From: Microtetraspora sp. NBRC 16547
GTDB taxonomy: Bacteria > Actinomycetota > Actinomycetes > Streptosporangiales > Streptosporangiaceae
Assembly (NCBI RefSeq): GCF_030268965.1
Contig: NZ_BSSE01000018.1
Location: forward strand, 62,001 to 126,000
Direction of reading: 5' to 3'
Length of the DNA: 64,000 nt
The notes below the pieces were generated by a model, which was given only the letters and a program-made list of their open reading frames with translations, made no database searches and was not told where the DNA came from. The position numbers and the translations under genes are program-made. This document shows, in pieces, positions 53,281 to 61,925 of the stretch (position 1 is its first letter; every line of letters begins with the position of its first letter).

Positions 53281-53424
53281 TCAGGAACTCGTGTTGTCCT
53301 TGTCACGCCGTTCGGGTGCGGTCCGAAGGCCGGCCGCCTCGGAACGCACCAACTTAACCACGGCGTAGACGACCGCACCGCCGACAACTACGACGGGTAT
53401 CAAGGCGGACAATACCTCTGTCAT
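53281..53424 (-). CDS. Small single-pass membrane protein (47 aa)
   Basis: ATG at 53424 with GAGGACGA upstream. MTEVLSALIPVVVVGGAVVY is a TM helix, followed by a charged tail ending RDKDNTSS. Small proteins of this kind are common beside lsr2. Low certainty because of the short length. Confidence 0.5.
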   Translation of the reverse strand: MTEVLSALIPVVVVGGAVVYAVVKLVRSEAAGLRTAPERRDKDNTSS

Positions 53425-53639
53425 TCGTCCTCGCTCGTGCCGGGGGTGTCTTTCTCGGCACCCAGGATTTTCGGGCCCCTGGCGCGGCGCACCGCCTGCT
53501 ACCCTCACGGAGTCCCTGACCTGACGATAGCCCCACGTGGCGCCCGGTGCGCTCCCGGGGGCGGCCGGTGGCGACGGAGCGAATCCATGTCTCTCCAGCC
53601 GCCTTACCGGATGCATAGAAATCGTACCCATGAATGACA

Positions 53640-53671
53640 AGTGGGGCGGTCCGCGACGGGGCCGCCCCACT
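53640..53671. terminator. Terminator downstream of RDD-domain gene
   Basis: AGTGGGGCGG / CCGCCCCACT, 10-bp stem around a 12-nt loop, followed by GTTTTG on the plus strand. Confidence 0.6.
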
Positions 53672-53706
53672 GTTTTGACCGGACGCCGGTCAAGTTGTTC
53701 CAGAGA

Positions 53707-54303
53707 TCAACGAGGCGCCTTCACCACCACAGTTCCGGCGACCTTGTCGTGCAGGCCCTGCTGCAGGGGCTTGTCGACGAGGATGAACACGCCCGTCACG
53801 AAGGCGAAAAGGCCGGCCAGGAGTCCGACCAGCGGAATGCCGTAGAGCACCAGGACGCCTGGATACAGCGCCGAGCGCCGCATCACGACCGAGGAATCCA
53901 GCGGTGCGCCGCCCAGCGCGACCACCTGGATCTTCATGATCTTCTTTCCGATGGTCTGGCCATCCTTGGAGTGCAGCACGTAATCGTAGGCCGTGAACGC
54001 ACCATAGGCGATCAGGGCCGAGAGGAAGCCGCCGAGAAAGGTGCCGCCGCCCCCCACGACGATGACCATGGTGAGAATCAGGTACACGACGCCGAAGATG
54101 ACGCCGTCGATGATTCGCGCGACCAGCCGCTCCCACCATTCGGCGAGCGGGGCCGGAACACCGGGCGGAAGGGGAGCACCCTGCGGCGCCCCATATGCGC
54201 CCTGTGTCGCTCCATAAGCTCCGGGCGGTGGGTAGGCGCCGGGCGGCGGGGGCGGCGGAGCCGAGCCATACGGATTCTGGCCGGGGGGCGGTTCCGCGGT
54301 CAT
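53707..54303 (-). CDS. RDD-family membrane protein with Pro-rich N-terminus
   Basis: 198 aa from the ATG at 54303. A Pro/Gly/Tyr-rich first 50 residues, then RDD domain: VARIIDGVIFGVVYLIL, QTIGKKIMKIQVV, YPGVLVLYGIPLVGLLA. Three TM helices. Paralogue of the next upstream gene. Functions of RDD proteins are mostly unknown; Na+/H+ antiport is known for some. Confidence 0.82.
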   Translation of the reverse strand: MTAEPPPGQNPYGSAPPPPPPGAYPPPGAYGATQGAYGAPQGAPLPPGVPAPLAEWWERLVARIIDGVIFGVVYLILTMVIVVGGGGTFLGGFLSALIAYGAFTAYDYVLHSKDGQTIGKKIMKIQVVALGGAPLDSSVVMRRSALYPGVLVLYGIPLVGLLAGLFAFVTGVFILVDKPLQQGLHDKVAGTVVVKAPR

Positions 54304-54421
54304 TGAGTCACCTCTCACGTGTGAGGACATGCGTGCCCAACCATCGCAGGCACGATCCCGACTGTTACCGCTTTTTCTCCCCCATTTGGACACAGTTCCA
54401 ATCCCGGTCACGCGCCCACGA

Positions 54422-54457
54422 AAACGGGACCGATGGATCGTTGCATCGGTCCCGTTT
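54422..54457. terminator. Strong bidirectional terminator between the two RDD genes
   Basis: AAACGGGACCGATG / CATCGGTCCCGTTT, a perfect 14-bp stem with an 8-nt loop. Confidence 0.85.
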
Positions 54458-54478
54458 CCCGGCATTACCCGGTCTCGA

Positions 54479-55852
54479 TTATTTGATCTTGACGACGACG
54501 GTGCCGGCCGCCTTGTCGTGCAGGGCCTGCCACAACGGCCGGTCCCACAGCAGCCAGAGCGTGTTCAGCAGCGAGAAGATGTTGAGCAGCCATCCGACGA
54601 TCGGAATCCAGCGGAGGAACTGCGGCCCGAACAGGACTCCGGCCCGCTTACCCGCCACGTCCGTGGCGAGGCCGCCGGAGGGGAGGACGTCGCCGACGGG
54701 GACGACCTTGATGCCCATGACGATCTTGCCGACCGTCTGGCCGCGCTGCTTGAGCATCATGAACTCGTACGCGGTCATGATCGCGGCACCGACGAGCACG
54801 ATGAGCACGCCCGCGAGGAAGAGGCCGCTCGCAGTCGTGGAGGCGCCCGTCCTCGGGTCGAAGCTGGCGTTGGTGACGATGAGCGCCGTGAGAACACTCG
54901 AGACGATGGCGTAGGGGATACCGATGATCACGAGGTCGACCAGGCGGGCCACCAGGCGCTGCCACCACTCCGCGAGCGGGGCGGGAGCACCCGGCGGGAT
55001 CGCCCCGGCGCCCTGTCCGCCGTACGGCTGACCGTATCCCTGCTGACCGTATCCCTGCTGGCCGTATCCCTGCTGGCCGTATCCGGGCTGGCCGTAGCCC
55101 TGCTGGGGCTGCTGCGGGTAACCGGGCTGCTGCTGGCCATAGCCCTGCTGCCCGTAGCCCGGCTGCTGCCCGTAGCCCGGCTGCTGCCCGTAGCCCGGCT
55201 GCTGCGCGTAGCCCTGCTGGCCGTAACCCTGCTGGGGCTGCTGACCATAGCCCTGCTGGCCGTATCCGGGCTGCTGGCCGTATTGCTGCTCCTGGCCGTA
55301 TCCGGGCTGCTGGCCGTACCCCTGAGGCTGGCCGAAGGCGCCCGTGCCGGGCTGCTGGCCATAGCCCTGCTGGGGCTGCTGCTCCTGGCCGTAACCGGGC
55401 TGTGCCTGCTGGCCGTAACCGGGCTGCTGGCCGTACCCCTGAGGCTGGCCGAAGGCGCCCGTGCCGGGCTGCTGGCCATAGCCCTGCTGGGGCTGCTGCT
55501 CCTGGCCGTAACCGGGCTGCGCCTGCTGGCCGTAACCGGGCTGCTGGCCGTACCCCTGAGGCTGGCCGAAGGCACCCGTGCCGGGCTGCTGGCCATAGCC
55601 CTGCTGGGGCTGCTGCGGATAACCGGGCTGCTGCTGGCCGTAGACCTGCTGATCGTGCTGCTGACCGTATCCGTAGGCCTGCTGGGGCCCTGTCGGCTGG
55701 GACGGGTTCAGGGACGGGTTGCGGTAGGTGACGACCGTGACATCAGGGTCGTACTGCTGGGCTGGATTGTCCGCACCCTGTTCACGGTCCGAAGGCGGCG
55801 GTGGGGTGCCGTCCGGAGCGTCCTGGGGGTACGGCGGCTGTCCGGAGCTCAC
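54479..55852 (-). CDS. RDD-family membrane protein with long Gly/Tyr/Gln/Pro repeat domain
   Basis: 457 aa from the GTG at 55852 with GAGGTGAAAC upstream. Residues about 65-280 are low complexity: repeats of [10 protein letters not shown] and three copies of a unit containing [15 protein letters not shown]. The C-terminal RDD domain ([30 protein letters not shown]) has three or four TM helices. The repeat part resembles prion-like, phase-separating sequences. Confidence 0.8.
   Translation of the reverse strand: MSSGQPPYPQDAPDGTPPPPSDREQGADNPAQQYDPDVTVVTYRNPSLNPSQPTGPQQAYGYGQQHDQQVYGQQQPGYPQQPQQGYGQQPGTGAFGQPQGYGQQPGYGQQAQPGYGQEQQPQQGYGQQPGTGAFGQPQGYGQQPGYGQQAQPGYGQEQQPQQGYGQQPGTGAFGQPQGYGQQPGYGQEQQYGQQPGYGQQGYGQQPQQGYGQQGYAQQPGYGQQPGYGQQPGYGQQGYGQQQPGYPQQPQQGYGQPGYGQQGYGQQGYGQQGYGQPYGGQGAGAIPPGAPAPLAEWWQRLVARLVDLVIIGIPYAIVSSVLTALIVTNASFDPRTGASTTASGLFLAGVLIVLVGAAIMTAYEFMMLKQRGQTVGKIVMGIKVVPVGDVLPSGGLATDVAGKRAGVLFGPQFLRWIPIVGWLLNIFSLLNTLWLLWDRPLWQALHDKAAGTVVVKIK
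55060..55640. repeat. Coding tandem repeats in the RDD gene
   Basis: Near-identical direct repeats of about 100-120 bp and short 15-bp TAGCCCTGCTGGCCG-like units within the reading frame; likely to vary in copy number. Not a CRISPR, since no unique spacers alternate with constant repeats. Confidence 0.85.
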
Positions 55853-55963
55853 CGTTTCACCTCGTTTCGGGTTCGCATGCGGCAATCGTCATGCGCATGC
55901 CGATATGGCCAAAGTAGCGACAGGCGTATCAACAGTCACCTTTCCGGACAGTAGCCGCCACGG

Positions 55964-56548
55964 TCAGGATCGGGGTTGGAGATGCAACAGCATGCGGGTG
56001 TTGCCGAGCGTATTCGGCTTGACGTGCTCGAGTTCGAGGAACTCGGCGACCCCTTCGTCATAGGAGGCGAGCAGCTCGGCGTACACCTCCGGAGAGACCG
56101 GAGTCCCGTGGATGGGAACGAAGCCGTGCCTCCCGAAGAACGTGACCTCGAATGTCAGGCAGAAGACCCGGCGCACGCCCAGCTCGCGGGCCGCGTCGAT
56201 GAGAGCACCGACGATGCGATGTCCGACGCCCATCCCCCGTGCGGCGGGATCGACCGCCACCGTGCGGATCTCCGCCAGGTCCTCCCACAGCACGTGCAGC
56301 GCCCCGCAGCCGACGACCGTCCCGTCGACCTCGGCGACCCAGAACTCCTGGACGTCCTCGTAGAGGGTGACGGTGGTCTTCTTCAGCAGCCGCGGCCCGA
56401 CGCCGCAGTACGCGTCGACAAAGCGGCGGATGGCACGGACGTCGGGGGTCCTGGCCCTGCGCACGTCCACGGCTGGGCACACGTCCACGGTCCGGGGCGC
56501 GCGCTCGCCGCTCTCGGCTTCCGAGGGCCGGCCCGCAACCTGCTCCAT
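55964..56548 (-). CDS. GNAT N-acetyltransferase, probable amino-acid N-acetyltransferase (ArgA-like)
   Basis: 194 aa from the ATG at 56548. GNAT motif: TVAVDPAARGMGVGHRIVGALIDAAREL. C-terminal VFCLTFEVTFFGRHGFVPIHG is typical of short actinobacterial N-acetylglutamate synthases (Rv2747 type). It may make N-acetylglutamate for arginine biosynthesis. Start is not certain; TAGGCT lies 8 bp upstream of the ATG. Confidence 0.8.
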   Translation of the reverse strand: MEQVAGRPSEAESGERAPRTVDVCPAVDVRRARTPDVRAIRRFVDAYCGVGPRLLKKTTVTLYEDVQEFWVAEVDGTVVGCGALHVLWEDLAEIRTVAVDPAARGMGVGHRIVGALIDAARELGVRRVFCLTFEVTFFGRHGFVPIHGTPVSPEVYAELLASYDEGVAEFLELEHVKPNTLGNTRMLLHLQPRS

Positions 56549-56924
56549 GGATCGCCAGCCTAGTCGGCACGTGGCGCGTACGAGCGCGCGACAAGGCCCC
56601 CTCACCACACCGTTCACCACCGCGCGGAGAGAACGCCGAGTAACGGTCATGCCAAAACCCGGGAGCCGTCGGTGCGTGTCACCGTGGGTATCCGTTCGCG
56701 CACATTCCGCTCTCACCCTACGCACGTTCCGGGAATTTCCGCTTTTGCGAACTCCAGAGACTGCGATGACCTGCTACGGGACCGGTCAGCGCCAGGTAAA
56801 CGCGGGGTAATGGGCGTTCCGGCCCTCTATCATACGTGACCGGGCCGTGATCATTCGGTTGTGCAACCTAGACGGAATCCGGAGTTCTGGTTGAGCAGGA
56901 ACCCCGGGTGCACTAGTGTCCAGC
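56549..56924. other. Intergenic region upstream of the c-di-AMP riboswitch
   Basis: About 376 bp with AT-richer patches (TATCATACG at 56829-56837). It must hold the promoter for the riboswitch-nlpC unit. No gene seen. Confidence 0.45.
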
Positions 56925-57110
56925 GACGATGCCGGTCATCGCGGTAAGGCGCGGCGACCGGACCGCCGAGTCCCCAAAGCGCCCGTGCCGAGGGGAGCCG
57001 GGGAACCAACTGCGGAGATCCGGGGTCAAACCCAGGTCATCAAGGGGTGAATCCGAAAGGTAGGGCTACTCCGGCCCGAACCCGTCAGCTAACCCGGTAG
57101 GCGGCCAGAG
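56925..57110 (+). ncRNA. ydaO/yuaA c-di-AMP riboswitch
   Basis: The conserved core is recognisable: GGGGAACCAACTGCGG, then GGGGTGAATCC, GGTAGGGCTACTC, then CCCGTCAGCTAACCCGGTAG. These match the ydaO motif, which binds c-di-AMP and usually turns off cell-wall hydrolase genes. It lies in the leader of the NlpC/P60 gene; the start at 57194 is about 85 bp beyond the aptamer. Ends are approximate. Confidence 0.92.
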
Positions 57111-57193
57111 TGCCGGACAGATGCCGCCGTCGCCCTCGGGAGCGGCGCGGCGCGGGAATCCGCCTGCCGGGCACGCGTAGGAGAGGAGCTTTG

Positions 57194-58243
57194 GTGCGCA
57201 TCTCTGGAGGACGCTCCGCGGGCAGGCACGCTCGCGGACGGCGGCGCCGCGCCCGGTCTTCCACCGGCGGCCCGATCCGCAGGTTCGCGTTGTTCGGCGT
57301 CGCCCTCGTCTCGATCGGCTTCGGCGCCCCCGTCACGTCCGCGACCGCCGACCCGGGGCCCAGCCTCAAGCAGCTGACCGCCGAGGTCGAGCGTCTCTAC
57401 ACCGAGATCGAGACCCTCACCGAGGAATACAACGGCGCCCGGGTCAAGCTCAAGGAGGCCCAGCGGTCGGCCGATCTCGCGAAGAAGACCCTCGCCAAGA
57501 GCGAGACCGAGCTGGAGACCCGGCGCAGGACGGCGAGCTTCCTCGCGCAGAACTCCTACATGACCGGCGGCTTCGGCTCCGCGTTCGCGCTGATGGGCAC
57601 GGACGACCCCGATTCCTACCTCGACCGGGCGTCCACGACCTACGCGCTCCAGATGCAGCAGGGCGAGGAGGTCGCCCAGGTGGCCAAGGCCATGGAGGCG
57701 GCCGAGCGGGCCAGGACCAGCGCGAATGCCCGCCAGAAGGAAGTGAAGGACCTGCTCGCCGGACTCGACGTGCAGCGCGACAAGATCCGCAAGCTGGTCA
57801 AGAAGTCCGAGAGCGACCTCTACAGCAGGGTCGCCGGAAGCGTCACCACGGGCCGCGCGGCCACGCGGCTGGCCTTCCCCATCATCGGTGACGGCAAGGC
57901 CGCCGAGGCGGCGCGCTGGGCCCTTTCGCAGCAGCTCAAGCCGTACGTCTGGGGCGCCGACGGCCCGAGCTCCTACGACTGCTCAGGCCTCGTCATGGCG
58001 GCCTACCAGCGGGTCGGGATCAGTCTGCCCCACTACACAGGCTCCCAGTGGTCGGCCGGCACGCACATCGACCCCAAGGACATGCGCCCCGGTGACCTGG
58101 TCTTCTTCTACAACGACCTGCACCACGTGGGGCTCTACATCGGCGGCGGCTACATGGTCCACGCGCCCCGCACGGGCGACGTCGTCCGGGTCGCCTCGCT
58201 GGCCAACCGGCCGATCGTCGGAGCCGTACGGATCGCGGACTGA
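57194..58243 (+). CDS. Secreted NlpC/P60 peptidoglycan hydrolase with coiled-coil N-terminus
   Basis: 349 aa from the GTG at 57194 (GGAGAGGAG upstream). A twin-Arg-like basic start and signal peptide (residues 28-52) precede a coiled coil (58-210) like that of RipA/RipC. The C-terminal NlpC/P60 domain has Cys263 (YDCSGLV), His311 (HHVGLYIGGGYM) and a third polar residue (His323). Cuts D-Glu-meso-DAP bonds in cell wall peptides. Under the c-di-AMP riboswitch. Confidence 0.92.
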   Translation: MRISGGRSAGRHARGRRRRARSSTGGPIRRFALFGVALVSIGFGAPVTSATADPGPSLKQLTAEVERLYTEIETLTEEYNGARVKLKEAQRSADLAKKTLAKSETELETRRRTASFLAQNSYMTGGFGSAFALMGTDDPDSYLDRASTTYALQMQQGEEVAQVAKAMEAAERARTSANARQKEVKDLLAGLDVQRDKIRKLVKKSESDLYSRVAGSVTTGRAATRLAFPIIGDGKAAEAARWALSQQLKPYVWGADGPSSYDCSGLVMAAYQRVGISLPHYTGSQWSAGTHIDPKDMRPGDLVFFYNDLHHVGLYIGGGYMVHAPRTGDVVRVASLANRPIVGAVRIAD

Positions 58244-58267
58244 CGGTCCCGCTCGTCGGCCGTGGAT

Positions 58268-58363
58268 CAGCCGTGGATCAGGGCTCAGGTCAGGCGTGGA
58301 CTGTCCCCGGATCAGCCGTGGACAGTCCTCGGGTCAGCCGTGGATCAGGGCTCAGATCAGGCG
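58268..58363. repeat. Short direct repeats downstream of the NlpC gene
   Basis: A 29-bp unit, CAGCCGTGGATCAGGGCTCA then G/ATCAGGCG, occurs at 58268 and 58335 with one difference, with partial copies between. No gene runs through all of it; it is the 3' region between convergent genes. Confidence 0.6.
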
Positions 58364-58600
58364 GCGCCTTGCCGCCCACGCGACCGCCTCGATGGCGGTC
58401 GCGACGCCGATCCGGTCACAGATGCCCCGCAGCCGGCGCCGGACGGTGCGACCGCTCACGTCGAGACGGCGCCCCACCTTGTCGACGGTGCCCCCCTTGG
58501 CCAGCTCGGCCAGCAATCTCAGATCGTCATCGCTGAGACCGGCGCGGTCGCATTCCGACGCGGGGCTCTCGCCTCGGGAAACCACATCGGAAAGCGTCAT
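58352..58600 (-). CDS. Small LuxR-type HTH protein
   Basis: 82 aa. LSDDDLRLLAELAKGGTVDK, then SGRTVRRRLRGICDRIGVAT is a LuxR/GerE-like helix-turn-helix with no receiver domain. Probably a stand-alone DNA-binding regulator. The 3' end overlaps the direct repeats. Confidence 0.65.
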   Translation of the reverse strand: MTLSDVVSRGESPASECDRAGLSDDDLRLLAELAKGGTVDKVGRRLDVSGRTVRRRLRGICDRIGVATAIEAVAWAARRRLI

Positions 58601-58832
58601 CGTCAGCCCTCCCCCACCAGGATGAATTTTCGGCTCGCCCTGGGAAGGTAAACACTTTGTTCAAAAATCGTCAAGTTCGGACCCTCGTTGGCCATTGACA
58701 TCTGGTACGGCAAACCGGGCAAGTATCGCGATTGAGGCATCACCTTTAACTCGCATTTCTAGGAGAACGCGGGAAATCGGTTGCCCGCCAGTCCCGGAAA
58801 GCCAGAACTTCTCCGGCGCACGAAGCGCGCGT

Positions 58833-59231
58833 TCAAAGCGCGGCGTCATAGGCGATGCGGGCGGCCTCGACCTCTTCCACGTGGATCTCGGCCCACTCTT
58901 TGACGGCGTACATCAACGGCATGAGGGTCCAGCCGAGGGGGGTCAGCTCATAGTCCACCCGGACGGGCACGGTCGGGGTGACCCTCCGGGACACCAAGCC
59001 GTCACGCTCCATCATGCGCAGCGTCTGCGTGAGCATCTTCTGGCTCACCCCGGCGACGGCCCGCGCGATGTCGCTGTACCGCAGGGGGCCGTCGGCGAGG
59101 GCGCTGAGCGCGAGGCTGACCCACTTGTCGCTGAGTCGGTCGAGAAGCTTGCGCGAGGGGCAGGACGCGACGTACGCGTCGTACTCCTGCTTGGCCTCCT
59201 GACGCCGCTGATCCGTCGAGAGTGTCGCCAT
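58833..59231 (-). CDS. HxlR-family transcriptional regulator
   Basis: 132 aa. Winged HTH: CPSRKLLDRLSDKWVSLAL, YSDIARAVAGVSQKMLTQTLR, TPTVPVRVDYELTPLG. Cys24 before the DNA-binding helix is the position of the redox-sensing Cys in QorR/HypR-like members, so thiol sensing is possible. An inverted repeat lies upstream. Confidence 0.85.
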   Translation of the reverse strand: MATLSTDQRRQEAKQEYDAYVASCPSRKLLDRLSDKWVSLALSALADGPLRYSDIARAVAGVSQKMLTQTLRMMERDGLVSRRVTPTVPVRVDYELTPLGWTLMPLMYAVKEWAEIHVEEVEAARIAYDAAL

Positions 59232-59257
59232 TTACAGTCCTTGAGGGGGCTTACATA

Positions 59258-59282
59258 CTTTTGGGGATCTTCTTACCAAAAG
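59258..59282. promoter_or_regulatory. Probable HxlR operator
   Basis: CTTTTGG, 11-bp spacer, CCAAAAG. It lies 27 bp upstream of the HxlR start. AT-richness suits a promoter/operator; autoregulation expected. Confidence 0.55.
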
Positions 59283-59344
59283 AGAGTAACTCTTCGTCGG
59301 TTGGGCAACACACTCTCCGGCCGGCCCCCGGCCACCGGCCTCAC

Positions 59345-60835
59345 TCACCCGCGCGGCCTGACCAGCGGGAACAGGATCGTCTCGCGGATGCTCCTGCCGG
59401 TGAACGCCATGATCATGCGGTCGATCCCGGCGCCCACCCCGCCTGTCGGCGGCATGCCGTACTCCAGGGCGCGCAGGAAGTCCTCGTCGAGCTGCATGGC
59501 CTCGGGATCGCCGCCGGCGGCGAGGACGGACTGCTCGGTGAGGCGGCGGCGCTGCTCGACCGGGTCGACGAGCTCCGAGTAGGCGGTGCCCAACTCGGTG
59601 CCGAACCCGATGAGGTCCCACTTCTCCGTCAGCAGCGGATCGTTTCGGTGCCGGCGAGCGAGCGGCGACGTCTCCAGCGGGTAGTCCATGACGAAGGTCG
59701 GCTGGATCAGCGTGTGCTCGACCAGCGCCTCGAAGATCTCCTGGACGAGCTTTCCCTGTCCCCATCCGGAGTCCCAGTCGACCCGCCGCCGATCCGCATA
59801 TTTCCGGACCTGTTCCAGCGGGGTCTTCGTGGTGACCTCCTCGCCCAGGGCGGCCGACACCGAGCCGTAGAGCGTGATCCGCGGCCACTCGGGCCGGCCC
59901 AGGTCGATCTCCTCGCCCCTGTGGACGACCACCGTCGTCCCCAGTGCGGCCACGACCGCCTTCTGGTACATCCGCCGGGTCAGGTCCGCCATGTCGTTGT
60001 AGTCGAGGTACGTGCCGTACGCCTCCAGCATGGTGAACTCGGGGTTGTGCGTGGCGTCCACGCCCTCGTTCCGGAAGTTCCGGTTGATCTCGAAGACCTT
60101 TTCCAGGCCGCCGACCACCAGCCGCTTGAGGTAGAGCTCGATCGCGATGCGCAGGTAGAGGTCCATGTCGTACGCGTTGATGTGCGTGCGGAACGGCCGC
60201 GCCGCCGCGCCGCCGTGGATCGGCTGCAGCATCGGCGTCTCGACCTCGAGGTAGCCCTCGTCGTGCCAGAAGTCCCGGACGGCCCGCACCGTGGCGCTGC
60301 GGATCCGCGCCATCCGCCTGGCCTCGTCGTTGACGATCAGATCGACGTAGCGGAACCGCACCCGCGACTCGGGGTCGGTGAGCCCGGCGTGCTTCTCGGG
60401 CAGCGGGCGAAGGCACTTGGACGTGATCTGCCAGCGTTCCGCCATGACGGACAGCTCGCCCCTGCGCGAGGTGACGACCTCGCCCTCGACGCCGACGTGG
60501 TCGCCGAGATCGACGTCGCGCTTCCACGCGGCCAGGGACTCCTCACCGAGCCGGTCGAGCGACAGCATGATCTGGAGGTCGCCGGTGCCGTCCCTGATCG
60601 TGGCGAAGCACAGCTTGCCGCCGATCCGCGACAGCATCACCCGGCCGGCGACGCCCACCCGGTCACCGGTCGCGGCTCCGGGACCGAGATCGGCGTACTT
60701 CTCCCGAACCTCCGCGACGGTGGCGGTGCGCGGGAAGTTCACCGGGTAGGGATCGATGCCCTCGGCCCGGAGCCGGGCCAGCTTCTCTCGCCGGACCCGC
60801 GTCTGCTCGGACACCCCGTTGAGGTCGTCGCTCAC
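59345..60835 (-). CDS. lysS: Lysyl-tRNA synthetase, class II
   Basis: 496 aa from the GTG at 60835. OB-fold anticodon-binding domain (VGVAGRVMLSRIGGKLCFATI) and class II catalytic core: motif 2 FEINRNFRNEGVDATHNPEFT and motif 3 GVGAGIDRMIM. The open frame upstream is not part of the fold. Conserved in order with coaX and lsr2/clpC. Confidence 0.94.
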   Translation of the reverse strand: MSDDLNGVSEQTRVRREKLARLRAEGIDPYPVNFPRTATVAEVREKYADLGPGAATGDRVGVAGRVMLSRIGGKLCFATIRDGTGDLQIMLSLDRLGEESLAAWKRDVDLGDHVGVEGEVVTSRRGELSVMAERWQITSKCLRPLPEKHAGLTDPESRVRFRYVDLIVNDEARRMARIRSATVRAVRDFWHDEGYLEVETPMLQPIHGGAAARPFRTHINAYDMDLYLRIAIELYLKRLVVGGLEKVFEINRNFRNEGVDATHNPEFTMLEAYGTYLDYNDMADLTRRMYQKAVVAALGTTVVVHRGEEIDLGRPEWPRITLYGSVSAALGEEVTTKTPLEQVRKYADRRRVDWDSGWGQGKLVQEIFEALVEHTLIQPTFVMDYPLETSPLARRHRNDPLLTEKWDLIGFGTELGTAYSELVDPVEQRRRLTEQSVLAAGGDPEAMQLDEDFLRALEYGMPPTGGVGAGIDRMIMAFTGRSIRETILFPLVRPRG

Positions 60836-60977
60836 AGTCAAAAGGCTATCGACCGTGCTCCAGACCGCACTCCAGACCGTGCTCCGGATCGTGTCCCGCC
60901 GATCCGGTACGGCTACGCGCCGCGAAAACACGTGCGCGTTTAGTGACGAATGCTCTAATGTGGGGCAGGTGATACGA

Positions 60978-61118
60978 ATGTCGATCGACGTGGACGATGA
61001 GCTGCTCGCCGACGTCATGCGTCAACTGCCCGAGATGTCCACCGAAGAGGTCGTCGACCACGCCCTGCGGCGCCTGATCTATCCCAGCCTCGTCCGTCAG
61101 CCGGTGTTCCGCGCGTAG
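60978..61118 (+). CDS. Small ribbon-helix-helix/VapB-like protein
   Basis: 46 aa from the ATG at 60978 (MSIDVDDELLADVMRQL, STEEVVDHALRRLIY). The helix pattern is that of VapB-type antitoxins or a solitary RHH DNA-binding protein. No PIN toxin is next to it. Its 3' end overlaps the convergent coaX gene by 22 bp. A GTG at 60969 is an alternative start. Confidence 0.6.
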   Translation: MSIDVDDELLADVMRQLPEMSTEEVVDHALRRLIYPSLVRQPVFRA

Positions 61119-61879
61119 ATCAGCCGCAGGCCGATCAGCGTGAGCCACGGCTCGTGCACGTCGATCGTGCGCGCCTCGCTGACCACGAGAGGGGCGCCGG
61201 TGCCGGTGGCGACCACCGTGACCTCCTCCCGGTCGGCGGCCAGCTCCGCCGCCATGCGCTCGACGATGCCGTCGACCAGCCCGGCGAAGCCGTACACGAT
61301 GCCCGACTGGAGCGCCTCCACGGCGTTCTTGGCGATGACGGACCGGGGACGGATCAGCTCGACCTTGTGCAGCTGGGCCCCGGCCGAGGCGAGGGCGTCC
61401 ACGGAGATCTCCACACCGGGCGCGGTCACCGCCCCGATGTACTCCCCGCGGGCGGACACCGCGTCGAACGACGTCGCGGTGCCGAAGTCGACGATCACGC
61501 ACGGCCCGCCGTACAGCGTGGTGGCGGCGAGCGCGTTGACGATGCGGTCGCTGCCGACCTCCTTGGGGTTGTCCATCCGGACCGGCACGCCGGTCCGCAC
61601 GCCGGGCTCGACGACCACGGCGGTGACGTCCCCGAAGTAGCGGCGGGACATGTCGCGCATCTCGTTCAGCACCGACGGCACCGTCGAGCAGATGGCGATG
61701 CCGCTGATGTCGGCGTCCTTGAGCAGCGGCGACTGGCTGAGCAGTCCCTGGAGGATCACGGCTATCTCGTCCGCGGTGCGCCGGGGGTCGGTGGCGATCC
61801 GCCAGTGCTCGATGACCTCTTCACCTTCGAACAGGCCAAGCACCGTGTGGGTGTTGCTGACATCGATGGTGAGCAGCAT
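61097..61879 (-). CDS. coaX: Type III pantothenate kinase
   Basis: 260 aa from the ATG at 61879 (MLLTIDVSNTHTVLGLF). ASKHA phosphate-binding motifs: DVSNTH, IVDFGTATSFDAV and GAVTAPGVEIS. First step of CoA synthesis. 47 bp after the NadBC gene. Confidence 0.94.
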   Translation of the reverse strand: MLLTIDVSNTHTVLGLFEGEEVIEHWRIATDPRRTADEIAVILQGLLSQSPLLKDADISGIAICSTVPSVLNEMRDMSRRYFGDVTAVVVEPGVRTGVPVRMDNPKEVGSDRIVNALAATTLYGGPCVIVDFGTATSFDAVSARGEYIGAVTAPGVEISVDALASAGAQLHKVELIRPRSVIAKNAVEALQSGIVYGFAGLVDGIVERMAAELAADREEVTVVATGTGAPLVVSEARTIDVHEPWLTLIGLRLIYARNTG

Positions 61880-61925
61880 GCCCTGATTATGCACTCTGTC
61901 GATCAATCCCTCACCATGGCCTCGT

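Noticed and set aside
55060-55640. CRISPR or IS repeat
   Set aside because: Repeats keep the reading frame and encode the YGQQPG domain of the RDD protein.
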